A stretch of 64,000 nucleotides of DNA from an uncultured Lachnoclostridium sp. (GCA_946499505.1 CAMMSL010000003.1:1-64000), one strand, 5' to 3'. Shown: positions 8,750-18,211, counted from the stretch's first letter. The notes: generated from the sequence alone by a model not told the origin. Translations and numbers: made by a program.

Positions 8750-9610
8750 TCAGCTTACGAGGGGGGCACTTAAGTATTTCTTAGGCGTCACCCCTTTGTA
8801 TTTCTTAAAAGTCTTGATGAAATAGCTTTCATCGTTAAATCCGCAGCTCATCCCGATTTCCGCTATTGAATCGTTAGAGGTTGCCAGTTTAAAACAGGCC
8901 TGCTCAATGCGGTAATAATTCAGATAGTCGATCGGAGTCCTGTGGGTCATCTCTTTAAAATAGCGGCAGAAATATTTTGAGTTCATCCCTGCGATCCGCG
9001 CCAGATCGTCGAGTGTGACACATTCATCATAGTGATCTTCGATGGCGGAGATCACATTTTTCAGATGTTCGATCCTGCGCCCGTCTTTTGCGGAGATACT
9101 CTGGGCTTCCCTGTACCATCCGTGTTCAAGTATATATCCGAAAAATTCATAAAATGCTCCGATCACGGTGAGCTCGTGCCCTTCGGCGCGGGTCTTCATA
9201 TGTCCGAACATCCTGTCGGTGATGCGGGAGAGCTCTTTATCTGCAGCAGAGAGATGATTGCTGATGTCGATGGAATCACTGCTGACTTTTTTCAACAGAC
9301 GCTCTCCGGCGGGGGAGGCGGTCATGAGAGAATCCAGATTAAATACGATGCATTCATACAGACAATTCTTTGGTATGCCCCCGTGGAGCAGTCCTCCCTT
9401 GATAAAGATAATATCCCCGGCTTTCGCGGTGAATTCGTCCTCACCTATTGTCATTAGGAATTCGCCTTTTAATATCCGTATGATCTCATATTCAATGTGC
9501 CAGTGGTACGACATCTCATATCTCGGATGCGCCGGCCCTACATGATAAAATTCCATCGGAAACTCAAATGTCCCGTGTTCTTTTGCTTCTCTGTATTTAA
9601 TATATTTCAC
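8750..9610 (-). CDS. AraC-family transcriptional regulator with cupin sensor domain
   Basis: The 286-residue regulator starts at GTG (9610) behind GAGGAG. The N-terminal cupin-type domain (about 20-100) contains HWHIEYEIIRILKGE and GDIIFIKGG, typical of sugar-sensing AraC proteins. The C-terminal 100 residues carry two helix-turn-helix motifs (LDDLARIAGMNSKYFCRYFK and IAEIGMSCGFNDESYFIKTF) ending in GVTPKKYL. It is transcribed away from fucI and is convergent with the GH3 gene. Position makes it the likely regulator of fucI or of itself. A dyad at 9704-9739 in the shared upstream region is a candidate site. The effector is unknown. Confidence 0.9.
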   Translation of the reverse strand: MKYIKYREAKEHGTFEFPMEFYHVGPAHPRYEMSYHWHIEYEIIRILKGEFLMTIGEDEFTAKAGDIIFIKGGLLHGGIPKNCLYECIVFNLDSLMTASPAGERLLKKVSSDSIDISNHLSAADKELSRITDRMFGHMKTRAEGHELTVIGAFYEFFGYILEHGWYREAQSISAKDGRRIEHLKNVISAIEDHYDECVTLDDLARIAGMNSKYFCRYFKEMTHRTPIDYLNYYRIEQACFKLATSNDSIAEIGMSCGFNDESYFIKTFKKYKGVTPKKYLSAPLVS

Positions 9611-9703
9611 AGTATGTTCTCCTCTATATCACTCTTAATGAGCTGGTTATACTTCATACCAGCATTCTTTTGCACTTTTATACAGCTTTTTATATAGGAA
9701 TGC

Positions 9704-9739
9704 CATGCGCCAGCTCGAATCCGCTGATATCGGCGCATG
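9704..9739. promoter_or_regulatory. dyad in the AraC-fucI intergenic region
   Basis: CATGCGCC (9704-9711) and GGCGCATG (9732-9739) form a perfect 8-bp inverted repeat, 28 bp centre to centre. It lies between the divergent regulator gene and fucI, about 55 bases upstream of the fucI -35 element. A role as operator is inference. Confidence 0.35.
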
Positions 9740-9793
9740 TGCTGATTTTGTACAAAAAGTGAATATCTTTACATTTTTATTCTATTATAGCAC

Positions 9794-9822
9794 GAGACAA
9801 ACGAAAAAAATAGTATTATAAT
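9794..9822 (+). promoter_or_regulatory. fucI promoter
   Basis: GAGACA (9794-9799) and TATAAT (9817-9822) are separated by 17 bases. The transcript would start near 9829, leaving a short leader with AGGAGG at 9857-9862. Confidence 0.6.
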
Positions 9823-9871
9823 GATAGACAAGAAACGAGCTGAAAAGCCAAAGAATAGGAGGAATGTTACT

Positions 9872-11677
9872 ATGGCAGAAAGCAGATATGTAGGCTCTTA
9901 TCCGGTAATCGGCATCAGACCGGTTATCGATGCGAGAAAAGGAGCTCTTGATGTAAGAGGATCTCTCGAAGATCAGACAATGGCTATGGCAAAAAATGCA
10001 GCAAAGCTGTTTGAGGAGAATTTAAGATACTCAAACGGCGAACCGGTTAAAGTTGTTATCGCTGATTCTACCATCGGACGTGTGGGAGAGACTGCTGCAT
10101 GTGCAGATAAGTTTAGAAAAGAAGGCGTTGACATTACACTGACTGTTACACCGTGCTGGTGCTATGGCGCTGAGACAATGGATATGGATCCGACAACGAT
10201 CAAAGCTGTATGGGGCTTGAACGCTACAGAAAGACCGGGTGCTGTTTATCTTGCATCTGTTCTTGCTACACATGCACAGAAAGGCCTTCCGGCATTTGGT
10301 ATCTATGGACATGATGTTCAGGATGCTGACGATATGACAATCCCGGAAGATGTTAAAGAGAAACTGTTAAGATTCGGACGTGCTGCTGTTGCAGCCGCTT
10401 CCATGAGAGGAAAATCATGGCTGCAGATCGGTTCCGTTACAATGGGTATCGGAGGATCCATCATTGATTCTGACTTTATTGAATCTTATCTCGGCATGCG
10501 TGTTGAGTCTATTGATGAGGTTGAGATCATCCGTCGTATGACAGAGGGCATCTATGATGAGGCTGAATATCAGAAAGCTCTTGCATGGGCAAAAGAGAAA
10601 TGCCACATCGGATTTGACAAGAACCCGGAGGAACTTCAGAAATCTCCTGAAGAGAAAGAAAAACAGTTCGAGTTCGTTGTAAAGATGGCAGTTATTGTAA
10701 AAGACCTGATGAACGGAAACAAGAACTTCCCGGAGAAATTCTCAGAGGAAGCAATCGGACACAATGCGATCGCAGCAGGTTTCCAGGGTCAGAGACAGTG
10801 GACAGATTTCTATCCGAACGGAGACTTTACAGAGGCTATTCTTAATACTACATTTGACTGGAACGGAGCACGCGAGCCGTACATCGTTGCTACAGAAAAT
10901 GATGTTCTTAACGGACTTGGCATGCTGTTCATGAAACTTCTTACAAACCGTGCTCAGATGTTTGCAGATGTTCGTACATACTGGAGCCCGGAAGCTGTTA
11001 AGAGAGTGACAGGATATGACCTTGAGGGTGTCGCAAAAGAGAACAACGGTATCATCCATCTGATCAACTCCGGTGCTTGCTGCCTTGACGCATGCGGCGC
11101 TGCAAAAGACGAGAACGGCAACGGCGTTATGAAACAGTGGTGGGATGTTACAGAGGAAGACCAGCAGGCGATCATGGATGCTACAACATGGAACATGGCA
11201 GACCTCGGATACTTCCGTGGCGGCGGATATTCAAGCCGTTTCGAGACAAAAGTACAGATGCCGGCTACAATGATCCGTCTGAACCTTGTAAAAGGCCTTG
11301 GACCGATGCTTCAGATTGCAGAGGGCTGGACAGTAGCTCTTCCGGAGGAAGTTTCCGATACACTGTGGAAACGTACAGATTATACTTGGCCGTGTACATG
11401 GTTCACACCGAGATGCGACGGCAAAGAGGGACCGTTCAAATCAGCTTATGACGTAATGAACAACTGGGGTGCAAATCACGGCGCTATTTCCTACGGACAC
11501 ATCGGTGCAGACCTTATCACATTTGCTTCTATGCTCCGTATTCCGGTAGCTATGCATAATGTACCGGAAGATAAGATCTTCCGTCCGGCAGCTTGGAATG
11601 CATTCGGAATGGACAAAGAAGGCGCTGATTACAGAGCATGCGCAAACTATGGCGCTCTTTACAAACCGTACAAATAA
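9872..11677 (+). CDS. fucI: L-fucose isomerase
   Basis: The 601-residue enzyme converts L-fucose to L-fuculose (it can also act on D-arabinose), the first step of fucose breakdown in the cytoplasm. It matches the roughly 590-residue FucI family along its length. The start has [18 protein letters not shown]; other family-like stretches are [35 protein letters not shown] and the C-terminal [19 protein letters not shown] 9872 is chosen over upstream in-frame ATG 9821 because AGGAGG lies 9 bases before it and 9821 falls inside the -10 element. The gene is followed by a hairpin and the sugar kinase gene. Third-codon usage (many GTT/GCT) suggests high expression. Confidence 0.95.
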   Translation: MAESRYVGSYPVIGIRPVIDARKGALDVRGSLEDQTMAMAKNAAKLFEENLRYSNGEPVKVVIADSTIGRVGETAACADKFRKEGVDITLTVTPCWCYGAETMDMDPTTIKAVWGLNATERPGAVYLASVLATHAQKGLPAFGIYGHDVQDADDMTIPEDVKEKLLRFGRAAVAAASMRGKSWLQIGSVTMGIGGSIIDSDFIESYLGMRVESIDEVEIIRRMTEGIYDEAEYQKALAWAKEKCHIGFDKNPEELQKSPEEKEKQFEFVVKMAVIVKDLMNGNKNFPEKFSEEAIGHNAIAAGFQGQRQWTDFYPNGDFTEAILNTTFDWNGAREPYIVATENDVLNGLGMLFMKLLTNRAQMFADVRTYWSPEAVKRVTGYDLEGVAKENNGIIHLINSGACCLDACGAAKDENGNGVMKQWWDVTEEDQQAIMDATTWNMADLGYFRGGGYSSRFETKVQMPATMIRLNLVKGLGPMLQIAEGWTVALPEEVSDTLWKRTDYTWPCTWFTPRCDGKEGPFKSAYDVMNNWGANHGAISYGHIGADLITFASMLRIPVAMHNVPEDKIFRPAAWNAFGMDKEGADYRACANYGALYKPYK

Positions 11678-11713
11678 AAACAGTCTATATATATAAAGTG
11701 TGAAGAGAAAGGA

Positions 11714-11742
11714 GAGGGTTGAAAGCAGAACTTTCAACCCTC
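11714..11742 (+). other. perfect 12-bp intercistronic hairpin between fucI and the kinase gene
   Basis: GAGGGTTGAAAG (11714-11725) and CTTTCAACCCTC (11731-11742) are perfectly complementary, with loop CAGAA. No T-run follows. The AAGGAGG ribosome site of the kinase starts only a few bases downstream. It could stabilise the 3' end of fucI mRNA or lower kinase expression relative to fucI. Confidence 0.7.
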
Positions 11743-11760
11743 TTATCTAAGGAGGACAAT

Positions 11761-13227
11761 ATGGAAAAGAAAGTATTGGCTTTTGACTTTGGCGCTTCCG
11801 GCGGCAGGGCGATGTGCGGGACTTTTGACGGTGAGAAGATTACGATCGAAGAACTGCACCGCTTTTCCAATGATCCGGTTATCTTAAACGGCACAATGTA
11901 CTGGGATGTACTCCGCCTTTTCTTTGAGATCAAGCAGGGGCTTATCAAGGCAAAGAAATGCGGTAAGATCGAGAGCATCGGTATTGATACATGGGGCGTT
12001 GACTTCGGCCTGATCGACAGTGAGGGGCGCCTCCTTGAGAATCCGGTACACTACCGTGACAGCCGGACAGAAGGCATGCTCGCTGAAAGCTTCAAAATGA
12101 TAGACAAACAGAGGTTCTATGAGATCACCGGAAATCAGTTTATGGAGATCAATACCGCATTCCAGCTCCTGTATCTTTTAAAGAACAGAAAAGAACTGCT
12201 CGACCGTGCGGATAAAATGATCCTCATGCCTGACCTGTTCAACTATTTCCTGACAGGGGCGAAAAAAGCAGAGTATTCGATCGCTTCTACAACGCAGCTT
12301 CTTGACGCGAGAAAAGGAGAGTGGTCAGATGAGGTGATCGATGCACTGAAACTTCCGAAGCATATTTTCCCGGAAATTGTTCCGACAGGAACAAAAGTCG
12401 GCGAGCTGACAGATGAGATCTGTACAGAGCTCGGACTCGACAAAATTGATGTTATGGCTGTCGCAGGGCATGATACACAGAGTGCGCTTGTGGCTGTCCC
12501 GGCATCGGAAGAAGACTTCATTTTCCTGAGCTGCGGTACGTGGTCACTGCTTGGAACAGAACTTTCCGAGCCTATTATCAATGATAAGTCGGAGTATTAT
12601 AACATCACAAATGAAGGCGGATACGGAAGAAAGATTTCTTTCCTTAAAAATATCATCGGTCTGTGGTGTATCCAGGAGAGCCGCCGCCAGTGGATCCGCG
12701 AGGGACAGGAGTACGGATTCGGCGATCTGGAGATCATGGCAAAAGAAGCTCCGTCGCTCCGCAGCTTTATTAATCCGGATGCACCGGAATTTACGCCGGC
12801 AGGTGATGTGCCGAGCCGCATCCGTGAATTCTGTAAACGGACCGGACAGCCGGTACCGGAGAGCATCGGTGAAGTGGTGCGCTGCATTAATGAGAGCCTT
12901 GCAATGAAATACCGTCATGCGATGGAAGAAATTAAGGATTGTACAGGCAAAGATTACCAGACTGTATATATGGTCGGCGGCGGCACACAGAGTGCTCTTC
13001 TCTGTCAGTTTACTGCAAATGCCTGCGGATGCCGTGTAAGTGCAGGACCGGTTGAAGCTACGGTACTCGGGAATGTGGCACTGCAGCTTATGGCGTCAGG
13101 AGATATCAAGTCACTGAGCGAAGCAAGAGACATTATAAAACGTTCTCAGGATATCAAAATTTATGAGCCTCAGGATATGGCAGCCTGGGACGAGGCTTAT
13201 GAGAGGTTTAAAAAGATTCTCGTATAA
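11761..13227 (+). CDS. FGGY-family sugar kinase, rhamnulokinase-like; probable L-fuculokinase
   Basis: The 488-residue FGGY kinase has the N-terminal phosphate motif AFDFGASGGRAM, GIDTWGVDFGLID, an ATP-site region SCGTWSLLGTEL and the C-terminal GGGTQSALLCQFTANA. The FDFGASGGR signature is that of the rhamnulokinase branch, which phosphorylates L-rhamnulose or L-fuculose at C1. Because it directly follows fucI and the locus contains fucU but no rhaA, L-fuculose is the likely substrate. That is inference from context, and sequence alone does not separate RhaB from FucK activity. ATG 11761 follows AAGGAGG. The frame is open upstream through the hairpin but has no other good start. Confidence 0.88.
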   Translation: MEKKVLAFDFGASGGRAMCGTFDGEKITIEELHRFSNDPVILNGTMYWDVLRLFFEIKQGLIKAKKCGKIESIGIDTWGVDFGLIDSEGRLLENPVHYRDSRTEGMLAESFKMIDKQRFYEITGNQFMEINTAFQLLYLLKNRKELLDRADKMILMPDLFNYFLTGAKKAEYSIASTTQLLDARKGEWSDEVIDALKLPKHIFPEIVPTGTKVGELTDEICTELGLDKIDVMAVAGHDTQSALVAVPASEEDFIFLSCGTWSLLGTELSEPIINDKSEYYNITNEGGYGRKISFLKNIIGLWCIQESRRQWIREGQEYGFGDLEIMAKEAPSLRSFINPDAPEFTPAGDVPSRIREFCKRTGQPVPESIGEVVRCINESLAMKYRHAMEEIKDCTGKDYQTVYMVGGGTQSALLCQFTANACGCRVSAGPVEATVLGNVALQLMASGDIKSLSEARDIIKRSQDIKIYEPQDMAAWDEAYERFKKILV

Positions 13228-13289
13228 TACTTGACTGTCAAAGTGCTGTGTGGTTTAATAAAAACAGTATTTGCATTAGACAGAATGCA

Positions 13290-13303
13290 TAAAAACGGTT
13301 CGC
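13290..13303 (+). promoter_or_regulatory. imperfect LacI-type operator upstream of the lacI-like gene
   Basis: TAAAAACGGTTCGC matches the reverse complement of the operator at 14399-14412 at 11 of 14 positions, with the AACGGTTCGC half intact. It lies about 25 bases before the regulator start codon, so autoregulation is plausible. Confidence 0.5.
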
Positions 13304-13305
13304 CA

Positions 13306-13321
13306 ACTCCCTGAAAGGAGT
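13306..13321 (+). promoter_or_regulatory. short hairpin holding the lacI-like ribosome site
   Basis: ACTCC (13306-13310) pairs with GGAGT (13317-13321) around loop CTGAAA. The GGAG of the ribosome site AAAGGAG is in the stem, so translation may be kept low. The stem has only 5 bp. Confidence 0.4.
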
Positions 13322-13325
13322 AAAA

Positions 13326-14324
13326 ATGGCTGCAACGATTCGCGATATCAGGGATAAGACCGGGCTTTCTCTGGCGACGATCTCCAAATATCTCAATGGC
13401 GGGAACGTCCTTCCGAGAAACCGGAAACTGATAGAAGAAGCGATCGAGGAACTTCATTACGAAGTAAATGAGCTTGCAAGAGGACTGGTCACAAACCGGA
13501 CAAAGACTATCGGTGTTCTGGTCTATGATATTCAGTGTATTTTTATCGGAAATATGCTTCATTATCTGGGACAGGAACTCCACGAAAACGGATACGGTAT
13601 GCTGATCTGTGATTCTTGTAACGATGAGGAAATTGAAAAGAAGAATCTCCAGTTTCTGTTGAGCAGAAAAGTGGATGGCATTCTGGTATTTGCTGTGAGC
13701 CTGAACGGGAAATTCCTCAAAGCTGCAGAGCGGGCGGATGTGCCGGTGGTCCTTCTTGACCGGGCATTTCGGGATGAAGAGTTTGATTGTGTAGAGATAG
13801 ACAACAGAGCTGCAATGCTCCGGGCGGTGAATAAGCTGATCAGCTACGGCCACCGCAGGATTGCTCTGGTCGCTTCCAATATCGAGTATACGGGTATGGA
13901 ACGGATGAAAGGATTTGATGATGCACTTGAGTATGCAGGTATCACAGTCCCGGAGTCTTACCGTGTATGCGGAAAACACTCATTTGAGCTGGGATATAAA
14001 GGGATGCGGAGCCTTTTGAGGCTGCCGGAGCCTCCTACAGCGGTTATTTTGGGAAATTACGATACTACGCTTGGTGGGATTATGGCGGTGAATGAGTCCG
14101 GATTTACCTGTCCGGGGGATATTTCCATACTGGGATTTGACGATCTGCTCATGTCGAAAGTGATCCGGCCGAAACTATGGTTTGTCGCACAGCCCATGGA
14201 GGCGATGGCGAAGAAAGCAGTGGAGATGCTTTTGAACCGTATTTCCCGACAGGAGGAAGGAAGCCCTCTCCGGATCAGCTTCAGCGCTGGGATAAGTGAA
14301 GGAGATTCGATCAGAAGACTATAG
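13326..14324 (+). CDS. LacI-family transcriptional regulator
   Basis: The 332-residue repressor has an N-terminal helix-turn-helix (TIRDIRDKTGLSLATISKYLNG, about 4-25) and a hinge helix region (NELARGLVTNRTKTIGVLV), followed by a periplasmic-binding-protein-like sugar-sensing domain (about 60-330). DISILGFDDL near residue 272 is the common LacI-family motif. It stands between the fucose catabolic genes and the ABC transporter genes. Related operators occur upstream of its own gene (13290-13303) and on both sides of the transporter promoter (14399-14412, 14541-14554), so it probably represses the transporter and itself. The inducer is probably L-fucose or a derivative, by context only. Confidence 0.92.
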   Translation: MAATIRDIRDKTGLSLATISKYLNGGNVLPRNRKLIEEAIEELHYEVNELARGLVTNRTKTIGVLVYDIQCIFIGNMLHYLGQELHENGYGMLICDSCNDEEIEKKNLQFLLSRKVDGILVFAVSLNGKFLKAAERADVPVVLLDRAFRDEEFDCVEIDNRAAMLRAVNKLISYGHRRIALVASNIEYTGMERMKGFDDALEYAGITVPESYRVCGKHSFELGYKGMRSLLRLPEPPTAVILGNYDTTLGGIMAVNESGFTCPGDISILGFDDLLMSKVIRPKLWFVAQPMEAMAKKAVEMLLNRISRQEEGSPLRISFSAGISEGDSIRRL

Positions 14325-14398
14325 GTAACGGACAATTTGCACAAAAAAACAGTCAAAAGATTTAAAATGTGATCGTAAAATTAGTAAAATCAACGAAA

Positions 14399-14412
14399 GC
14401 GAACCGTTTCGC
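14399..14412. promoter_or_regulatory. LacI-type operator 1
   Basis: GCGAACCGTTTCGC has 5-bp inverted arms (GCGAA/TTCGC). It lies about 60 bases upstream of the predicted start of the transporter transcript and is nearly identical to operator 2. Confidence 0.72.
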
Positions 14413-14432
14413 TCTTTATCTGTTCGGTTTTA

Positions 14433-14461
14433 TTGACAATGGATGGTTGCAGTTGTATAAT
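14433..14461 (+). promoter_or_regulatory. consensus promoter of the transporter operon
   Basis: TTGACA (14433-14438), 17 bases, TATAAT (14456-14461): both hexamers are perfect. The transcript would start near 14468. A promoter this strong needs repression, consistent with the flanking operators. Confidence 0.88.
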
Positions 14462-14540
14462 TTGACTATACAGGCGGTTTACATATCAAAAAAATGTAAA
14501 AAATGCCTGAAAAATGTAAACCAAAATTAAATAGGGAAAA

Positions 14541-14554
14541 GCGAACCGTTACGC
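14541..14554. promoter_or_regulatory. LacI-type operator 2
   Basis: GCGAACCGTTACGC is identical to operator 1 at 13 of 14 positions. It is centred about 80 bases downstream of the predicted transcript start and 142 bp from operator 1. This allows repression by roadblock or by DNA looping. Confidence 0.7.
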
Positions 14555-14641
14555 GCAAACAAGTGAGGAATGGGGGAATCAGATAAGTGAGACACCATGA
14601 ATCATAACAAATCATCTAATCAAAAGATGGGAGGAAGAAAA

Positions 14642-15616
14642 GTGGAAAGTATCAAACAAAATCCTTTAGTCAAAAAGGTGGGATTTAACAGAATCGTGCT
14701 GTGCATCGTACTGATCCTGATGTATGCACTGTTCTGTGCCCTGACAGGAGGCTCTTTCGCGGGCACACGTCGTATCTTAAGTGCCCTGAATTACGCGTAT
14801 TTCCTGGGATTCTTGTCACTGGCAGTTACATTTGTTATCGCAACGGGAGGAATTGATTTCTCCATCGGACCGGTTATGTTCTGCTGTGCACTGATGGCAG
14901 GCTTTAGTTTTACCATGTACGGTGTTCCGATGGGCGGAGCCCTTGTGATCAGCCTTGTGGTAGGGATTGCATTCGGTATCTTCAACGGATACCTTGTGGC
15001 GTATTGGGACGTGCCGTCATTCATCACATCTATGGCGAGCATGAACATCGCAAAAGGACTTGCATCAGTATTTACCAAGACACAGTCTGTAAGCTGGCCT
15101 CAGTCAAGCCAGGACGGCGGCTGGTTCAGAAGTCTGGTTACTTTAGATGGTATTCCGATGGGACTGATCATCCTTCTTGTGATCGCAGTTGTCTGTGCGG
15201 TGATCCTGAACAAGACAAAGATGGGACGTTATATCCTTTCTCTTGGAAGCAATAAAGAAGCAGTAAGACTTTCCGGCGTTAATGTTAAGAAATGGGAGAT
15301 GTCCGCATATGTTCTCTGCGGGCTTCTGGTCGGAATCGCAGCAATCTTCTTTGTAGGAGCTTACACGACAGTACAGCCGGGATACGGCGACCAGTATAAC
15401 AACGAGGCGATCGCAGGCTGTGTTATGGGTGGAACATCAATGGCAGGCGGCCTTGCATCGATCAGTGGTACGATCATCGGTGTATTGATCATCTCTCTTC
15501 TTCAGGAAGGGATCATGGCTCTCGGCCTGGATAAAAACCTTCAGCTTATTATCACAGGTGTCATCGTTATTGTTGCGGTATTTGCGGACGTTGTCGCAAG
15601 ACGCAGGAAGAACTGA
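14642..15616 (+). CDS. ABC transporter permease, RbsC/BPD_transp_2 family (first)
   Basis: The 324-residue inner-membrane permease belongs to the ribose/xylose/fucose-type sugar importers. It has about 8-10 hydrophobic helices and the family stretch TFVIATGGIDFSIGPV (near 65-80). GSNKEAVRLSGVNVKKWE near 205 is the cytoplasmic loop that contacts the ATPase. I choose GTG 14642 because GGGAGGA (14629-14635) sits 6 bases before it. In-frame ATG 14597 lacks a ribosome site at proper distance and would add 15 polar residues. It forms a four-gene importer with the ATPase, a second permease and the lipoprotein. Confidence 0.93.
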   Translation: MESIKQNPLVKKVGFNRIVLCIVLILMYALFCALTGGSFAGTRRILSALNYAYFLGFLSLAVTFVIATGGIDFSIGPVMFCCALMAGFSFTMYGVPMGGALVISLVVGIAFGIFNGYLVAYWDVPSFITSMASMNIAKGLASVFTKTQSVSWPQSSQDGGWFRSLVTLDGIPMGLIILLVIAVVCAVILNKTKMGRYILSLGSNKEAVRLSGVNVKKWEMSAYVLCGLLVGIAAIFFVGAYTTVQPGYGDQYNNEAIAGCVMGGTSMAGGLASISGTIIGVLIISLLQEGIMALGLDKNLQLIITGVIVIVAVFADVVARRRKN

Positions 15617-15669
15617 TGGAGATACATGGAAATCAGGAAGTGTGATTGAGAAAGGCAAGGGTAAAGAAT

Positions 15670-17166
15670 ATGGGCGAAGTTATATTAACAATGAAAGGGA
15701 TCGACAAATCTTTCCCGGGTGTTCATGCACTGGACCATGTAGATCTGGAAGTCAGAAAAGGTGAAGTACACGCACTCATGGGAGAAAACGGTGCCGGTAA
15801 GTCAACATTGATGAAGGTGCTGACAGGTATCTATAAGAAAGATTCCGGAACAATTACATATGAAGGAAAAGAAGTAGAATTTCATAATACAAGAGAAGCG
15901 CAGGATGCAGGTGTGGTTATCGTGCATCAGGAGCTGAATATGCTTGGTCATCTGACGGTTGCTCAGAATATTTTCATCGGACGTGAGTTTAAGAAGGGCA
16001 TCCGCATTGATGACAAGAAAATGAATGAAGAAGCAAGAAAACTTTTTGACAGAATGCATATTGACATCGATCCGAAAGAGACGATGAGCAACCTGACAGT
16101 TGGAAAGCAGCAGATGTGCGAGATTGCAAAAGCAATTTCACATGAGGCAAAGGTTATTATCTTTGATGAGCCGTCAGCAGCGCTGACAGAAGCAGAGATT
16201 GAAGAGCTGTTCAAGATCATCCGTGACCTGAGAGATCAGGGGTTGGGAATTATCTATATTTCCCACCGTATGGATGAGATCAAAGTTATCACAGACCGTG
16301 TAACCGTTATGCGTGACGGCGCGTATGTAGGTACTTTGATCACGAAAGACTGTACCAAAGACGATATCATCAATATGATGGTTGGACGTGTAATTTATGA
16401 AGACCCGAAGACAAAGAACATGACTCCTCCAGGAGCGCCGGTTGTATTGAAGGTAGACCACCTCAATGCCGGAAAGATGGTTCAGGATGTCAGCTTTGAG
16501 CTTCATAAAGGCGAGGTGCTCGGCTTCTCAGGACTGATGGGCGCCGGACGTACCGAGACAATGAGGGCACTGTTCGGAGCTGATCCGATCGACAGCGGTG
16601 ATATCTATGTCAATGGAGAGAAAGTTACGATCAAGAGTCCCCAGGATGCCGTTAAGCATGGTATCGGATATCTGTCAGAGGACAGAAAGAGATTCGGTAT
16701 TGTTGTCCAGAAATCAGTAGCAGAGAATACAACGATGGCTGATCTGGATGAATTCTCCAACGGACCTTTCATTAATAAGAAGAAAGAGAAAGAAATCGCG
16801 GAGAAGTTTGTAAAAGAACTTGACACAAAAACTCCAGGTGTTGACCAGCTTGTCGTAAATCTGTCTGGTGGTAATCAGCAGAAAGTCGTTATCGCAAAAT
16901 GGCTGACAAGAAACTGTGATATCCTGATTTTCGATGAACCGACAAGGGGTATCGATGTCGGAGCTAAGAACGAGATTTATAAGCTGATGAACCAGCTTGC
17001 AGCAGAAGGCAAAGCCATTATAATGGTTTCCTCAGAAATGACCGAGATCTTGCGTATGAGTGACAGGATTGTCGTTATGTGTGAAGGCAAGAAAACCGGC
17101 GAACTGGATATTTCCGAGGCTACACAGGAAAATATCATGAACATGGCTACAAGAGAGATTAGTTAG
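15670..17166 (+). CDS. sugar ABC transporter ATPase with two ATP-binding cassettes (RbsA/XylG/MglA type)
   Basis: The 498-residue protein has two fused ABC domains (about 1-240 and 250-498). The first has Walker A GENGAGKST (38-46), a degenerate signature TVGKQQMCEIAKA and Walker B VIIFDEPSAALT. The second has a degenerate P-loop (GLMGAGRTET), an intact signature LSGGNQQKVVIAKW and Walker B ILIFDEPTRGID. This asymmetry is normal for RbsA-type ATPases. It energises uptake through the two neighbouring permeases. ATG 15670 gives the usual family N-terminus; a TTG at 15646 in the same frame has an AGGAAG ribosome site and cannot be excluded. Confidence 0.94.
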   Translation: MGEVILTMKGIDKSFPGVHALDHVDLEVRKGEVHALMGENGAGKSTLMKVLTGIYKKDSGTITYEGKEVEFHNTREAQDAGVVIVHQELNMLGHLTVAQNIFIGREFKKGIRIDDKKMNEEARKLFDRMHIDIDPKETMSNLTVGKQQMCEIAKAISHEAKVIIFDEPSAALTEAEIEELFKIIRDLRDQGLGIIYISHRMDEIKVITDRVTVMRDGAYVGTLITKDCTKDDIINMMVGRVIYEDPKTKNMTPPGAPVVLKVDHLNAGKMVQDVSFELHKGEVLGFSGLMGAGRTETMRALFGADPIDSGDIYVNGEKVTIKSPQDAVKHGIGYLSEDRKRFGIVVQKSVAENTTMADLDEFSNGPFINKKKEKEIAEKFVKELDTKTPGVDQLVVNLSGGNQQKVVIAKWLTRNCDILIFDEPTRGIDVGAKNEIYKLMNQLAAEGKAIIMVSSEMTEILRMSDRIVVMCEGKKTGELDISEATQENIMNMATREIS

Positions 17167-17179
17167 GGAGGAAAATGTG

Positions 17180-18190
17180 ATGGCAAATAAATCAGTAAGT
17201 AAAACGGCTGGCACGAAGAAGTCGTTCATTGACAGGATGGGCGGTCAGCAATTTATCGTCCTGATCATCGTCATTGTAATGTTTATCTTTTTCAGTGCAA
17301 TGAGCCCTGGATTTAGAAAGTATACAACGGTAGTAAGTATTCTTGATTATTCTTACTACATCGCATTAATGGCAATCGGAGTTACGTTCCCGCTCCTGAC
17401 AGGCGGTGTAGACCTTTCCATCGGAACAGGTCTGATCTGTTACTCGCTGATCGGCGGTCTTCTGGTGCGTCAGCATGGAATGCCGGTTGCGGTTGGTATG
17501 ATTGTGACAATTTTGATCGGTATAATTTTTGGTATTATTAACGGATGCCTTGTGGCTCTGATGGATCTGCCGCCGTTTCTGGCAACGCTATGTACCTGCA
17601 TGATCACCCGAGGTTTTGGTGCATTTGTTGTAGGCGGTTACGGTATTCCGTGGCCGGCAGCAGGACAGGAAGGCGGATGGTTCAGAAGTATCTTCAAGAT
17701 TCAGGTGGGCGGTCAGAATATTCCGATCGGTTTCCTGTGGATCATCCTTCTGGTTGTTATCATGAGTTTTGTACTTAACCACACAAAGCTGGGACGTTAT
17801 ACACGTGCGATCGGAAGTAATAAGGAGGCAACAAGACTTTCAGGAGTCAACGTTAGGTTCTACCATGTAATGGCATACGTGATCTGTGGACTTTTCGCAG
17901 GACTTGCGGCAATTGCTTATTCGGCAATCTTCGCTACAGTTCAGCCGGGAAGCGGCGCAGGATTTGAAATGGATGCGATTGGCGGAGCCATCGTCGGAGG
18001 AGTATCCATGTCAGGTGCTGTAGGTAACGTTACTGGTACACTGATCGGAGTCTTTGTCATCTGTCTGCTGAAGACAGGACTTCCGTTCATCGGTCTGACA
18101 GCAAACTGGCAGCAGATCATTACAGGTTTTGTCCTGATCGCAGCCGTTCTGATCGATATCTTAAAGAGAAAGAAAGAGGCAGGAAACTAG
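17180..18190 (+). CDS. ABC transporter permease, RbsC/BPD_transp_2 family (second)
   Basis: The 336-residue permease is similar to the first, with shared landmarks GVTFPLLTGGVDLSIGTG and GSNKEATRLSGVNVRFYH. The two genes therefore appear to be diverged duplicates forming a heterodimeric channel, where many RbsC systems use a homodimer. It starts 13 bases after the ATPase stop, behind GGGAGG (17166-17171). A GTG at 17177 is an alternative start one codon earlier. A hairpin and the lipoprotein gene follow. Confidence 0.92.
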   Translation: MANKSVSKTAGTKKSFIDRMGGQQFIVLIIVIVMFIFFSAMSPGFRKYTTVVSILDYSYYIALMAIGVTFPLLTGGVDLSIGTGLICYSLIGGLLVRQHGMPVAVGMIVTILIGIIFGIINGCLVALMDLPPFLATLCTCMITRGFGAFVVGGYGIPWPAAGQEGGWFRSIFKIQVGGQNIPIGFLWIILLVVIMSFVLNHTKLGRYTRAIGSNKEATRLSGVNVRFYHVMAYVICGLFAGLAAIAYSAIFATVQPGSGAGFEMDAIGGAIVGGVSMSGAVGNVTGTLIGVFVICLLKTGLPFIGLTANWQQIITGFVLIAAVLIDILKRKKEAGN

Positions 18191-18211
18191 TTCTTTTGTT
18201 ACATTGATAGA

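Larger units (their letters stand above)
14325..14641 (+). promoter_or_regulatory. control region of the sugar ABC transporter
   Basis: This 317-bp gap holds operator 1, a consensus promoter, operator 2 and the GGGAGGA ribosome site of the first permease gene (14629-14635), each described separately. The rest is AT-rich with no further gene. Confidence 0.75.

Noticed and set aside
14399..14412. Catabolite-response (cre) site for CcpA
   Set aside because: It lacks the central CG within the cre pattern, and the same sequence recurs only around the lacI-like and transporter genes, which fits a dedicated repressor better.
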